In this document: piece by piece, positions 1 to 11,304 of the stretch
How the letters are laid out: each line of letters opens with the position of its first letter
Position numbering within the stretch: position 1 is the stretch's first letter
NCBI GenBank assembly: GCA_037975125.1
Contig: CM075853.1
Location: forward strand, 26,069,349-26,133,348
Source of the DNA: Latrodectus hesperus
Taxonomy: Eukaryota; Arthropoda; Arachnida; Araneae; Theridiidae
Direction of reading: 5' to 3'
DNA length: 64,000 nucleotides
Translations under genes and position numbers: made by a program
The notes under the pieces: model-generated
Database searches by the model: none
What the model was told of the DNA's origin: nothing
Seen by the model: only the letters and a program-made list of their open reading frames with translations

Positions 1-1205
1 ACAAAATTTTAAATATTGCTATAATTCATGGGCAATTTCTAAAATATTTATCTTGGAAACTAATTTCCCTTTTTTTTTTTTTTAACTTACTGCTTGTATT
101 GCATGTTCCAAACTATCTAATAGAGGTTATTAATAACGCTATGAATGATTTTTTTTACTTCCTTTTTGACTTTGCCTTTTACTAGTCGGTATCTCTTGAA
201 GTCTTGAGCGCTGTTAAGTGGGATTTAAAAAAACGACTTTTGATCCTGACTGTGTTAATTCAAAATTAAGACCCAAATCGTGATCCAACTATTTGGAGGC
301 CAAATAATAAACAACTTAAATTACCATTCAAAATATGGCATTAAAGCTGCTTACTTCTACAGGAAGTGCAGTAACGAACTCGAATTGTGAACTGCATAGC
401 AGCAAATAAGCTTCATTGCGAACATAAGCGAACATTGGAAATGTGTTATTGGCATTTGTGAAATTAGAAAAGATATCGTCTTTTTTTAAAACGATGAATA
501 TACGAGATAATTTACCTTTCTTTAAATCCTTATTCCGACCAGCAAATAGAAGCGAACATTGTCGTTTAAAATGAAATGGAACGAATCGCGAATCTCACTA
601 AGATAGTTCTACCCCCAATAGTTCCTTTTCATGAATTTTCAAAAATTTACGAAAATTCAGTACAAAAACAACTGGATATCTCCCCGTCAACAGATCGTTT
701 AGGTACAAATATTCTAAAATTGGGACTTATATGGCTACTGATGGTAATCTTAAAATTTGTTTTACCTGTTAGTCCGTGTCTCAAAAGAAGATCGGAAAAT
801 AGAGAATGACTTTAAATAATGATGTGAAAAAACTTTTGATTTTGTTCAGTCTTGTCAAAAGTCCAAATAAAAATATAAAAATTTTTATCAAAAATCTAAG
901 TTTAGTCGGTTAGTCTAAGTTAGTTGATGAATTGCTAATGAAATGATGTGAAAGCGAACATTCGAATCTCTCAATCAATCGTTAAATATGTCTTTTTAAA
1001 AAATAGTTGATCAATTATACACTCATTTGCATAGTATAAAAAATTTAGATTTGACAGAAGAAAAATATCTATGCAAATTTTATCTGGTATAGAGTGTTGA
1101 AATTTCAGATCAAATCATCATTGCATAAGAAAAACAATGCTATTCCTCGTAACACTCATCCAAATACGTAGCTCCTTGATCTATTAATTCCACTTCTTTT
1201 TATGT
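1..1205. other. AT-rich non-coding DNA
   Basis: I see no gene, RNA or repeat family that I recognise here. The only open frame of note (576-809, 77 codons) has no recognisable domain and low-complexity composition. The last 14 bases (1192-1205) are the downstream copy of the target-site duplication of the SINE that follows. Confidence 0.6.
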
Positions 1206-1506
1206 TTTTTTTTTCCGACGGCGGGCACACTTGGGTGACGAACCCTATGCCACAACAAGGCCAGAGACTGCTACTCATGTGTCGTTACCCAGCGGGCACC
1301 TGTGAACCAAGTCACGGAGGCGAGTAGCGTTACCCGCGCCATACCACCACAAACCCATTTATAGGGTGGGCCACATTCATACAACATCACGGAAGAAAGG
1401 ACAGAGAAACATAGAGAGATAGTAACATCCATGCCCGAACCGGGATTCGAACCCAGGACCCATAGCTCAGGAGTCAGGAACGCTAACCACTCAGCCATCG
1501 ATCGGG
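1206..1506 (-). mobile_element. tRNA-derived SINE, copy 1
   Basis: This is a short retroposon that would need LINE enzymes to move. Read on the minus strand, the 5' part (about 1506-1430) looks like a tRNA. It has an A-box-like TGGCTGAGTGG and a B box GGTTCGAATCC, the two internal RNA polymerase III promoter elements. A tRNA-unrelated body of about 200 bp follows, ending in an A-run (plus-strand T-run at 1206-1214). A perfect 14-bp TSD (acttctttttatgt) flanks it at 1192-1205 and 1507-1520, which fixes the ends. A second copy lies at 10994-11290. Open frames across it are incidental. It is too diverged at the acceptor stem to be a functional tRNA gene. Confidence 0.88.
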
Positions 1507-1520
1507 ACTTCTTTTTATGT

Positions 1521-2890
1521 AGTTTAAGTTAAAGGCCAAACAGAGAAATAATATTTGTTAGGAAGGAGAAAAAAAAGTATTTAATATCTAAACTATTTAA
1601 GATAAATCGGACACTTGCGATCTGAAGTCGATGACGAAAGCCGTTCCTTCGGTGTCGAGACTTAAATCCCAAACAAAAAATAAAGATAGAGAATGGAATA
1701 TTTTTTGTTTAATTTATTCAAAGACCCACCCCAGAGTACCGACTCTACTTTACGACTCAAAAGACGTGCAAGAAAGAAAAAAGAAAATATTACAAATGAC
1801 AGCTCGTTTATTATGTTTTAGAATTAATTGTTGCGCGGAATGAGAGTGTCCGGTGCGTAGTTTTCCTTTAAACCAGGAAAATAAGAAGTTTTTCCCTCGC
1901 CGAGCAAAAGCAACCTATCAGTATCATGCACCTGATGTTGATGTAACTAATGATTTGCAAAAGGCTTACATAAAACGTGACATCGTAGTTTTTTGAAGGA
2001 AAAAATAAACATTGCGAATTTCTTAACATAGTGTATTAGGTGATATTGAAACAGAAAAAATTATTCCACTCTTAAATGTGAATTTCTGGTAATTCGTAAT
2101 ACTTTTTCGTGAGATGCGGTACTATTATATAAGGACGTAATTTTTGTGGTGCAATACAAAATTTATTAAAATTGATGCAGAATATTTCATTAAAAATAGA
2201 ATTTATTTATCCGATGGTGAAAAAACAGTGATTCTAAAATATTCTTTTAACTGGGCACTGATTACCTGCGAAAACAGTTGATTGATTCGAAAAACTTGAA
2301 AAGAAGTTCTATCACATTGCTTCTAATGGAGAAAAAATAAGGTAAGTTTGATGATGATGAAGTGGAATTTCACGCGGTGTATGGGAACAAAATTGTCAGA
2401 ATTCCAAAGTAAAACCTGTTACAAGTTCATTTTTGTATACGTTATCGCGAAGACATGGCTTCGGTGATATTTCGAATACAGAATGTGGAATAGTACCAAT
2501 AGCTTTTGCTTCAAAAATATTTTCTGGAATTTTGTAGCAAATTCTGAGAACTGTTTCCGTATGCATAACACATATACTAATGCAAAATTCATCACCAAAA
2601 TCATAACCAATATCGATTTGCTTGACATAAGCTTGATTAATTTTTGGTTATTTTTCAGTTTTTGAGAAACAAATTGTCATGGACATCTAATGACCACTTT
2701 TGTATCAAATCGACAAAAATAAAACTAGAAGCAAAATAGGAAAGGATATAATTAGATGCAAACTTAATGTTCCGACCTTGTATACTCAATGTTAAAATTT
2801 AATATCTCTGCGTACCAGAGGGCGCTAACATAAATCAATCATTCCTTGTCAGTCAAACAATAAAATTTATAAACCACAGACGCGTCGTTT
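1521..2890. other. AT-rich non-coding DNA
   Basis: I recognise no gene here. Open stretches at 1631-1843 and about 1860-1997 on the plus strand have somewhat protein-like composition but no motif I know, and they are separated by a stop. They may be decayed coding DNA, but I cannot name a family. Confidence 0.5.
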
Positions 2891-2899
2891 CTGCGTACC

Positions 2900-4640
2900 A
2901 ATACTTAAATCAGTATGTAAGAACAAGTAAGATTATTCAATGTAGAATTTCGTGATTGATATCTTCATTGAATAGCAACAATGAAAGAAACAATATTTAT
3001 TTATATCCATAAGTTGTTCTTAATTCCGTATAAAGGTTGTATGAAACATATATGAGCAAATCAAAATTGCCAAAGGTGACGCATATCGCAATGGTGTCCG
3101 GAATTGAACCTAAACCATTCTACCAAATATTGATTTTAACTCTATAACTAGTGAATTCTTACTGTCGAAAGCACGAAGTCATAACACATAGTGAAATATC
3201 CAACAGAATAAAGAAAAGAGTCGTATATAAATAGAATATTGGAATAACACCCTCTTCTTATTAAGTCGAAGAACATGGTAATATTAATTCAAAGTTTAAA
3301 TTGTGAAATCAAAAAAAAAAAATTTAAAAGCAGACATAAATTCACAATTCAATTTGCAGAAAACATGTATGGGCAAAGCTAAATTGCCAAAGGCTTCGGT
3401 GTCTGGAATCGAACCCAGGACATTTAATCTCTTATAAATAGTGCAAGCTTGAAATTGGCAAAATCCGGAGGAGTGAAAAAATCGTACAAAATAGTGAAAA
3501 ATTAGACTGGATAAGGAATACAGTTATACAAAACTAAAATATCGGTAGTGCAACCTCGACAAATTAAACTGAAGACTATTATAATGTTTACAGGTAAATA
3601 TTACTATAGTCTAATATATATAAATAGCGAAATTTCTGGAAAACTTAAAGCCTAATTCCCCATATGCAGGTTACATGAAAATTGCCGGCGCGCTGTTAAA
3701 TTGCCTAATTATACGCATACAGCAATGCTATCCGGGCTCGAACGTACAACAATCTACATGACGTATTGATGTTTAACAGTAAAATTGGAATCGGACACAT
3801 ATAATCAATAGATTTGAAAAAAATAACAGAATAAAGTGAAAAGACTAATGATGCTTAAATATCGTAAGTGGTGTGCGATTAAGCTCCATGGAATAGGAAT
3901 TATTTTTTGCATATAAAACAGCGAAAAGTAAGGAACTTTAGAAATGGTTACTAAATGCGGTGCTATAAAAATTCATTTGAAAGGCAAAATTTAAAAATCC
4001 TACGAATATTGCAGTGTTATGCAGAATTTTCTACTTCTCAAATATCTAGAGTAACTCTTAATGTTGGACCGCGTGTCATCGATTGATGCAATGAAGTCAA
4101 ACAGAATTAATTAAGAAAAGCCTTACAAAACTGAATACATTACAATTGAGCCAACCACTGATCATCTTGGAAAACTAACATTTATTTACGTGTAAAACGG
4201 TACGTTTAAAATTAAGAACGGTATATTTAATAACAAAGCAGATTGTATAAAAGATGCACGCGAACAGCACTATCGCGAAATCCTACACAAGCTGTAAAGG
4301 ATCGAACACAGATTCTTCTGCCTAATATATGAACCCCATAATTCGCGCAATCTTATTGCGAATTCATTCCGCTCAGCTAAAAATCCAAGAGAAAAAAACT
4401 CATTCAAAATTGAAATACAGACTTCGTCTTTTTAAGTGGAATAACAACATGGTAACAGTTATTCATGATTAAAATTGTCATGTCAAAGTTTAGCAGGGGA
4501 TGCTAATCTCCTCTTCAGGTTGTATAAAAAGGCATGCACAATGCAAAAGCGACACATTTTATAATTATTGCAGTGCTATCGGGAATCGAACCCAGAACCT
4601 TTTACCTCCTATATATTAAGACTTATATAATATGGTCTAA
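2900..4640. repeat. Decayed tandem array of about 290-bp units with a tRNA B-box-like core
   Basis: A core resembling gctatcgggaatcgaaccc recurs at about 3095-3112, 3400-3416, 3728-3743, 4012-4025 (much decayed), 4293-4308 and 4575-4593. Spacing is about 305, 330, 288, 277 and 282 bp. Other blocks recur in the same order within each unit: a segment like aaaatccaacagaataaagaaaag, a segment like aagtggaataacaacatggtaa, and a segment like ttgtataaaaacatgcatg before the core. On the minus strand the core reads as GGGTTCGATTCCC, a consensus pol III B box. A further fragment of the unit lies at about 6050-6180. This looks like an old tandemly amplified SINE or a satellite. The units are strongly diverged. 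Confidence 0.65.
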
Positions 4641-5239
4641 AGGGGATATTATGGTATTCGTGTTTGCTCCGTCAAATTACAAATTTCATCGCCTTCTTCA
4701 CCAAATCTAAGCGATTAGAGTCATAGCATGGTAGCCCAGCAAACTGGACAAGTGACTATCGCGCTGATGCGTTGTAGGAAGCATTGATGCCTGAAGAAAA
4801 TGTGACTGGGTTAATATAGGCGGAGTTATGGACATCATTATACAATGTGATTGGACGTAGTGTATTTAGCAGCGTTGTTCTAAGGTATTTCGTTCTTAAA
4901 TATATTAGGATTTTTCTGATAATTTTCTAGGGCGATTTTCTTACTTTAAAAATGCATCCTTTACTCAAGAATTTGTCGTTTCTAACTTTATATCTAGTTG
5001 TTGGAATTGAAGACAAAGTTAAGCAGTTGATGCAAGATTTAGGTATTTTACCTAAAGAGGATTGATGTTGCTCCTAAATGTGGATCAAAAACTGTTTTGA
5101 TATAAATGTAAATGAAATCATATATATAATTAATTAAATAAAATAATATTTTAAGTGTAAATGAATGCCGTATTTAGTTTTTACATTGCCCATATAATTT
5201 CTGTTTTCTCAATCCTAAATTCAGTTAATATGTTACCAT

Positions 5240-5282
5240 TGAAAAAATTATTGTTATTATGAAAATAACAATAATTTTTTCA
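5240..5282. repeat. Perfect 19-bp-arm hairpin
   Basis: The arms 5240-5258 and 5264-5282 are perfectly complementary around a 5-nt loop (atgaa). They are AT-rich, so the fold is weak as DNA. The structure could be the remnant of a MITE end or a chance palindrome in AT-rich sequence. Confidence 0.75.
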
Positions 5283-5898
5283 TACAGCATGTAAATATAT
5301 GTCACTTATAGAATAATCCTTTTCTAGAAGATAAATTTTATACTACTTACACACACACACCTCACAAAAATACTAATTTTTTTTATAATTTATTGAGTTT
5401 ATCAGAGAAATATGAAATAGTGATTATTTTCAATAAACTTACACAATAGATCTTATTTACTATTAATTGTTAACTGGAGCCAGTTTCAGTACTTGATGAT
5501 ATTTCATAAAAACTTAACTCAAGAATATTACAAAATTTTTCAAGAAGTTAAAAATTGACTCTTCTAATATACTGTAATGTATAATATAGTTTCAAATATT
5601 TATTACTTCATTCGCATTTAATTATGATGTACATGAATATTTATGTGACAATAAAAAGATAAATTAGTATTAGGATTTTCCCAATCTATTTGATTGCAAA
5701 AGAAAATCTATGATGATTGTTAGAATAAGTGACAAATATTTATTTCTGAAACAAATTCTCAACAATGTACATTTCTAATATTTGGTATGCTGATAATATT
5801 GTCTTATTATATAGTGGAAAAAGATTCAAAAAATAATTCTTTGCCTTTTTGCATTTCAAATATTAAAAATATTTCATCGGCATTAATAGACGATCACA

Positions 5899-5977
5899 TT
5901 TACAAATATAAATATCAAAAACATTTATTGTTAGTAAAAATAACTAAAAATAAAAGTTTTTGATTTTTATATTTGTA
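5899..5977. repeat. Imperfect inverted repeat, arms about 22 bp
   Basis: The left arm around 5899-5922 (ttacaaatataaatatcaaa...) pairs with about 5956-5977 (...tttgatttttatatttgtaa) with about one mismatch. The loop is about 33 nt. No coding context and no family assignment. Confidence 0.6.
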
Positions 5978-8202
5978 AATAATATAACACAACAAAATCA
6001 TAGACAACTATCAATCATATCTTACATCCAAGCGTATATGATTTCAAGAACTTAATTGATGCTCCATAATTGATGCAATCATATTGTCGGACGCGCGAAT
6101 TCATTGCACGCAGTGAAAAATCCAGAAGTATAAAGGAAAGTCAAAAGCGAAATATCGGGAGAGTGCTGATGAAGCTGAAGAACTTAGAAACATTTACAAC
6201 CAGCGGACAAGGATCTTGTCATATCCAATAAACTGTTCTGATTAGTATTTGCTACATTATTAATGATTTTCATAAGTACACAAATGAGAATTTTGATTTA
6301 AATGTGTTTAAAACGGACCTTTAAACAGGGAAAATTTTAATTGTAAGCAAGATCTAAATGAGCATAACACTAATTATGCATTAAGGACAAATCCTTAACA
6401 GTTATTGATTTTATATATATTTTAATGAAATTTCTAGGATTAGGAAATTTTAATATCAATATTTTTCTTAAAAATAAGATTTTTTTTACAAACTTTAACA
6501 TTTGATAGAATTAATATTTTAAAATGGCTTCAAATATGTTGACCATATTATCAAAAATTATGCAATTTTAATAACAAGTACTTCTAAAACTGATTATTTG
6601 AAAAGGAAAGTTGGTGTGTCCTTACATTTTTAACAATTATAATCTTTAACAACATGACCATCTTTGATCCAGTCTTGATCAAAATTGCTTATTTTGGGAC
6701 TGATTTTTATTCAATTTACGGATCAAACTCTTAATGGAATATTAAGTAATTCTTAAAATTATTTAGGCATGATAAATATATGCACGCAAAACTCCAATTC
6801 AAAGATTAGTATGGAATCCGTTGTTTTTTGTTTACTTTTGTAATGTTAGTGTACAGTAAAAACTAATAGATAAAAAAAATTACATTTGCAAAAAAAGGAG
6901 TTTTTTTGATTTAATAAACTTTATTTAATAAAAAAAATTTATTGAATTTCATGTTGAACTCTAATAGAGTATTATTAAAGTGTTTTTGCATTTTTGTTTC
7001 CATTTTTTTTCTCGAAACATTTTCATTAATATGATATATAGGATTATGTTAAATAACTAATGGAAAATATCGAAAATCGGTCGACAAAAAAATTATGGAC
7101 AAATGAAAAATAAGTTGTCGAAATAAGCTTATTGATAAGTATAGTATTTATGGTAAAATCAGTAACATTTTCGTCAAAATTATGACAGACCTAACGCGGG
7201 ATATCACTCTCAAAAGATAAAGATTCGCCATGTTGAAAATGAACCTCTCCTTTCTGTCAGGAGGGGGTAGGAAATCCCTTCTCCCCTCGCCACCCAGTTT
7301 TTCGACGCCGGACTCAAAAAGTTAAACATCAATAGAGCACCAACATCTGCTTTGATTATACTCATAGAGTTGAATCTCTTTTCTTAAGAGCTGCAACTGT
7401 CCTTTCACTTATCAGAGAGAAGATATAAGCATCCTCTTTCATAACAATACAACAGTTCAAAAATTCAACTGAAAATTTATAGGATATCTGCTGATTGATA
7501 TTTTGTCTAAAGAGCAAGGGCAGATAAACAGATGTTTTTAATTTCAAATGTGACCAACTTCAAGATGTAACCTAACGGTCGAAAATGGAAAAGCAGGGAG
7601 TGGCACGCATGGCAGATTCCTTTTTTCTTTTTTTTAATTTCAAATGAGAACAATGTAACCTAACGGAAAATATAAAAAAGTAAGTAAAGCATTTTATCAT
7701 AAGAAAAATTAAAAAAAGAGCTGATATTAAGCTTCCCATCTTCATGCCTTGTCCGAAGGGGAGGTTGTTTTTCTTTTTAAATGCCAATTTAAATATACAA
7801 ACAGATAGGCTTTTGTTTTATCTGAGAACATGCATGATTAATAAATACTTTTCAATTATATTACACTTTAATCACATTCAATATACATTAATTATATTCA
7901 ATATACACATACAATACAATTCTATTATATTATTATTATCATCAATTATATAAATATACATTATTTATTGTAAATTAAATCCTCTGTTAAAGTTTAATCC
8001 ATTAAAAATAAAAATATTAAAAATATATTCATATGATTTTGCGCATTTGTCTTGCAGATTTCGAGACATATATGAAACTACTGTTTAATAGTTGAATATG
8101 TTTTCATTCACAATTTAACAAAAAATGTTTTTTAAGAAATTAATTCATAATACTAACAACGCATTAATTTAACCTAACGATTTTTTACATTTAGATCTCT
8201 CT

Positions 8203-8205
<3 letters not shown>

Positions 8206-8287
<82 letters not shown>
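8206..8287. repeat. (TA)n microsatellite
   Basis: An uninterrupted TA dinucleotide run of about 82 bp, preceded by a short TC-rich stretch. Confidence 0.97.
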
Positions 8288-8291
<4 letters not shown>

Positions 8292-8694
8292 GAAAGTTAG
8301 AAAACGCATAAAAATTAATGTCTTAATTATAGGATGATATACGTAAAAAAAATTACCATTAAATTTAATATTAAATATTTACTATTCAGAGATTGGTATG
8401 TCGTGAACATATTTGCTAATTTATTTAAAAAAATAATTGAACTCACTTCGACCATCATAGAAATTGGATAATTTTGCTTAAAAAAACTATTTTCTAATCA
8501 ATAAGGTATTTTTTTTCTTGCATATTAGTAAATCACCGTGAGAGAAATATTAAAGTTAATGTTTTAAGTTTGTGGTGGCCAGAGAGAGAGGACGAATGAT
8601 GTTGATATCGTATTTAGGCAGACCTCTTCCCTCCATGTTACGGCATCTTTTGCTGCGGTTGTTGGGAAAAGTTAAGAGAGAAGTTCCAAGCCAG

Positions 8695-9385
8695 GGCTCA
8701 CCATGGCGTAGTGGTGGTACATTAATGTTCGGAACATAAGAATCAGAGTTCGATACCAGCCACTAATGGTTGCAGGCTTTAATCATGCATGTCTGCCGAG
8801 GCAGGTGCTTGGGAGTTTCAGGGTTTCCTTCATTCCAACACGTGCATATATGACCCACTGTTTAATGAAAAGTCCTCCCTAAAAGCAAAACCCGGTGAAT
8901 ACATACTTATCGGTGCAGGCGAGCCGCGGATTGTACCTTTAGGTTAACGGGTTTCGAATACACGCTCATCGCCACGTGCCTCTGAACTACGGTCAGATGG
9001 CGAGGTCACGACTGAGCTGGCTCCCTCTTCTCCGCATCCATGCCAGCGGAAAAACTTTGGACGTCATATTTAACGTGACACGTCCCCAACCCTCGGAGCT
9101 CAATAAACCCAGTGAGGGAGCGTACGTGGCCACCCTCCCACTCACTGCAAGCGGCAAATGATACTTCACTTTGCTGATCTTAACGGGCGTGAAGCTACTG
9201 AGCCACTGGTGCTCTAAAACCCTGTGGATATAAAAATGGCCTTCTGACTATCTATTACGCAGTGTCAGAAGAAGCTTAAACGCAATATTTTGTTTATCGA
9301 GATTCAAAGTTACATGGTGGCAGGTTTCCATTATAAGAAATGTAATGAATAGACATATACATTTATGATTGAACTATATAATTTG
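8695..9385 (+). mobile_element. tRNA-like SINE or composite repeat, copy 1, with nested insertion
   Basis: It begins with a tRNA-like head: an A-box-like TGGCGTAGTGG at about 8704, an anticodon-loop-like TTCGGAA at about 8728, and a B box GAGTTCGATACC at about 8746-8757. The body is shared in order with the copy at 9668-9985, including catgcatgtctgccgaggca, then tttcagggtttccttcattc, and, after the nested element, agaagcttaaacgcaatatt at about 9269. The loop sequence would suit tRNA-Pro, but this is only a hint. The copy is split by the 314-bp insertion at 8902-9215. Confidence 0.65.
8902..9215. mobile_element. 314-bp insertion in the SINE-like repeat
   Basis: Comparison with the copy at 9668-9985 shows that this segment is extra. 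It is flanked by near-identical 15-mers at 8887-8901 (aaaacccggtgaata) and 9216-9230 (aaaaccctgtggata), a TSD with 13 of 15 matches. It is clearly more GC-rich than its surroundings. The sequence around 8970-9010, which can be read as MPLNYGQMAR, resembles a short repeat I recall as abundant in orb-weaver spider assemblies. I do not consider the 61-codon frame at 8976-9161 a gene. Confidence 0.6.
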
Positions 9386-9667
9386 GGTTCAGCATGGGTT
9401 CAGGAGGTTGGTAGACTCTAAAATACCTTGCTACAGTCCGTTAGATTGGCCAGTACTTGGTATTAAAACTATACGTGTCGGTTATATATAGTGTTTGTGT
9501 GTTTTTTGAAAATTAATTTTCATAATTTTATGCTGGAGTAGAAAGAAATTGAAGCCATCCTTCATAAGTTATTCGTCGATATCGTGTTAACGCAGGAATG
9601 TTCTCAGCTTTCCTTTTATAGACATATTTCACTTTGTGTGTGCTCCGAATAATTAGAAAAGTTCTAA

Positions 9668-9985
9668 CACAGAGATTACCATGGCTTAATGATGGAATAT
9701 CAGTATTCGGAGCTTAAGATTCAGAGTTTGATACCAGTCACACTTTTCTGCTTTAAACATGCACGTCTGTCGAGGTAGGTGCTTTTGAATTTTCCGGGTT
9801 TCCTCCATACGAGGACGTGAATATGACCCATTGTTTATAAGAAGTCCAACCAAAAATCCGGTGGATATGAAACAACGCGTCTGTTGTGTGACTACTCACT
9901 TCGCAGTGTCAAAAGAAGCTTAAACGCAATAATTTGTTTAACGAGATTCAAAGTTGCATGGTTTTCATCGTAAGAAATGGGTACC
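9668..9985 (+). mobile_element. tRNA-like SINE or composite repeat, copy 2
   Basis: This is a second copy of the repeat at 8695-9385, without the nested 314-bp insert. The tRNA-like head is decayed (attaccatggcttaatgatgg, then agagtttgatacc). The tail repeats aagaagcttaaacgcaataa and gagattcaaagttgcatgg. The two copies lie in direct orientation about 970 bp apart, consistent with a local duplication or two insertions of one family. Confidence 0.65.
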
Positions 9986-10993
9986 CAGAAATGCAATTAT
10001 TAAATTTATGATTAAACAATTTTTAAGTATGTAATTTTGGCTCACAGTGACCGCACTCTTCAAAGCGAAAGGTCAGAACCAGAGACGGACAAAGAGCCCT
10101 ATATCAGAAGGCATCCAAATCGAATAGAAAGTTTATTTTACATTTTCAGTCGAATAGAACCGTTTGCCAAACGAATGGAAAGTCTGTTGTTGTGGCGCAT
10201 AGGGGAGCTCCCACATATAATTGAAAAAAAAATTAGCCTCGGTCTCCAATTAATTTAAGTTGGGGGTCTTGGTAAGAATGAAGCTGCAGTTGAACAATGG
10301 AAGGTGGATGTTGTATTCCTGTTTTCTACATTCATGATTTTCGGGATGGTGCTTTCGGTATTTTCACCCCTGTGTGATACGTGAACACTTTTGAAATCTA
10401 CAAAAAGTTCTCCCAGATGGCAACATACGTGGTAGACACCTTGCAACAGCCCGTTAACATGGCCACTACGTGTTATTAAAACAACACATTGTAAATAAAT
10501 AAAAAAGATTTAAAAGTCGGCGTATTCCTTATCTCGGTTATGCATATATGCATGCATCCGACATTTTTGAAGATAAATATTGCAATTTGAGAGGTGTTTC
10601 AATTAATTTTAAAATAGTATATCGTATTTATCTTCTGAAAAGGAAAAAACCCGAACTTTTTTCTGGCATGTAGCCGGTGCATATATGTTGAGATTGATTT
10701 ATTTACTCAAAACTGTACATCAGATATTTTTGGTTTATCAATTATAAATGGTTAAAAAAATGTCATATGTATAAAATTAATAGAATACATAAATAGAATA
10801 AAGTATCGTCTGTATTTTAAATTTTAGTTTTGTCAAATTTATCTTGTGTATGCTCCGGTAAAATATTCATTTAGTTCTAATTGGTATTGTTAGGCGCACA
10901 TTGTTTTCGAAGAGAGGAGGATATTTCTAACTTTTTTTTTTCTTAAAAACTTTCTAGCATCGAAATTATATCAACATGTTTGCAGAAGTATAT
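9986..10993. other. Non-coding DNA
   Basis: No gene is recognised. A 73-codon frame at 10037-10258 contains a local repeat of cgaatagaaagt-like words and no domain. The final 14 bases (10980-10993) are one TSD copy of the next SINE. Confidence 0.5.
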
Positions 10994-11290
10994 TTTTTTC
11001 CAACGGCGGGCAGACTTGGGTGTCTACCCTATGCCACAACAAGGCCAGAGACTGCTACTCATTTGTCGTTACCCAACGGGCACCTGTGAACCAAGTCATG
11101 GAGGCGAGTAGCGTTACCCGCGCCATACCACCACAAACTCGTTTATATTGCGGGCCACATTCATACAACAACACAGAAGAAAGGACAGAGAGAACAGAGA
11201 AGGAAAGAAACATCCATGCTCGACCGGGATTCGAACCCGGGACCAGCAGTGCAGGAGTCAAGAACGCTAACCACTCAGCCATCGGTCGGC
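10994..11290 (-). mobile_element. tRNA-derived SINE, copy 2
   Basis: Same family and orientation as 1206-1506. The tRNA-like head is at about 11290-11215 on the minus strand, with A-box-like TGGCTGAGTGG and B box GGGTTCGAATCCC. The shared body has the order gtgggccacattc, gcgccataccaccacaaac, cgttacccaacgggcacctg (plus strand, right to left). It ends in a short A-run at 10994-11000 on the plus strand as T. The flanking TSD is ttgcagaag[t/a]atat at 10980-10993 and 11291-11304, 14 bp with one mismatch. It is slightly more diverged from its TSD than copy 1. Long open frames on both strands here are a consequence of the GC-rich body and are not genes. Confidence 0.87.
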
Positions 11291-11304
11291 TTGCAGAAGA
11301 ATAT

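Larger units (their letters stand above)
4641..8205. other. AT-rich non-coding DNA with two hairpins
   Basis: No gene is recognisable. Two inverted repeats at 5240-5282 and 5899-5977 are listed separately. A fragment of the 290-bp repeat lies at about 6050-6180. A more GC-rich patch at about 7190-7330 matches nothing I recognise. Confidence 0.5.

Noticed and set aside
576..809. 77-codon open frame
   Set aside because: No domain, no similarity that I recognise, and length within expectation for chance. No splice context that suggests an exon.
1271..1498. 75-codon minus-strand frame, repeated at 11055-11282, and the 96-codon plus-strand frame at 11020-11310
   Set aside because: They lie entirely within the two copies of the tRNA-derived SINE, whose GC-rich body stays open by chance.
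1640..2000. Possible decayed coding DNA on the plus strand
   Set aside because: Composition is protein-like, but I could not match any family and there are stops. Mentioned only as context.
8976..9161. 61-codon frame starting MPLNYGQMAR
   Set aside because: Lies inside a 314-bp repeat insertion flanked by a target duplication. Such frames are annotated in spider genomes but are repeat-derived.
10037..10258. 73-codon frame with internal repeats
   Set aside because: Contains short cgaatagaaagt-like repeats and no recognisable domain.
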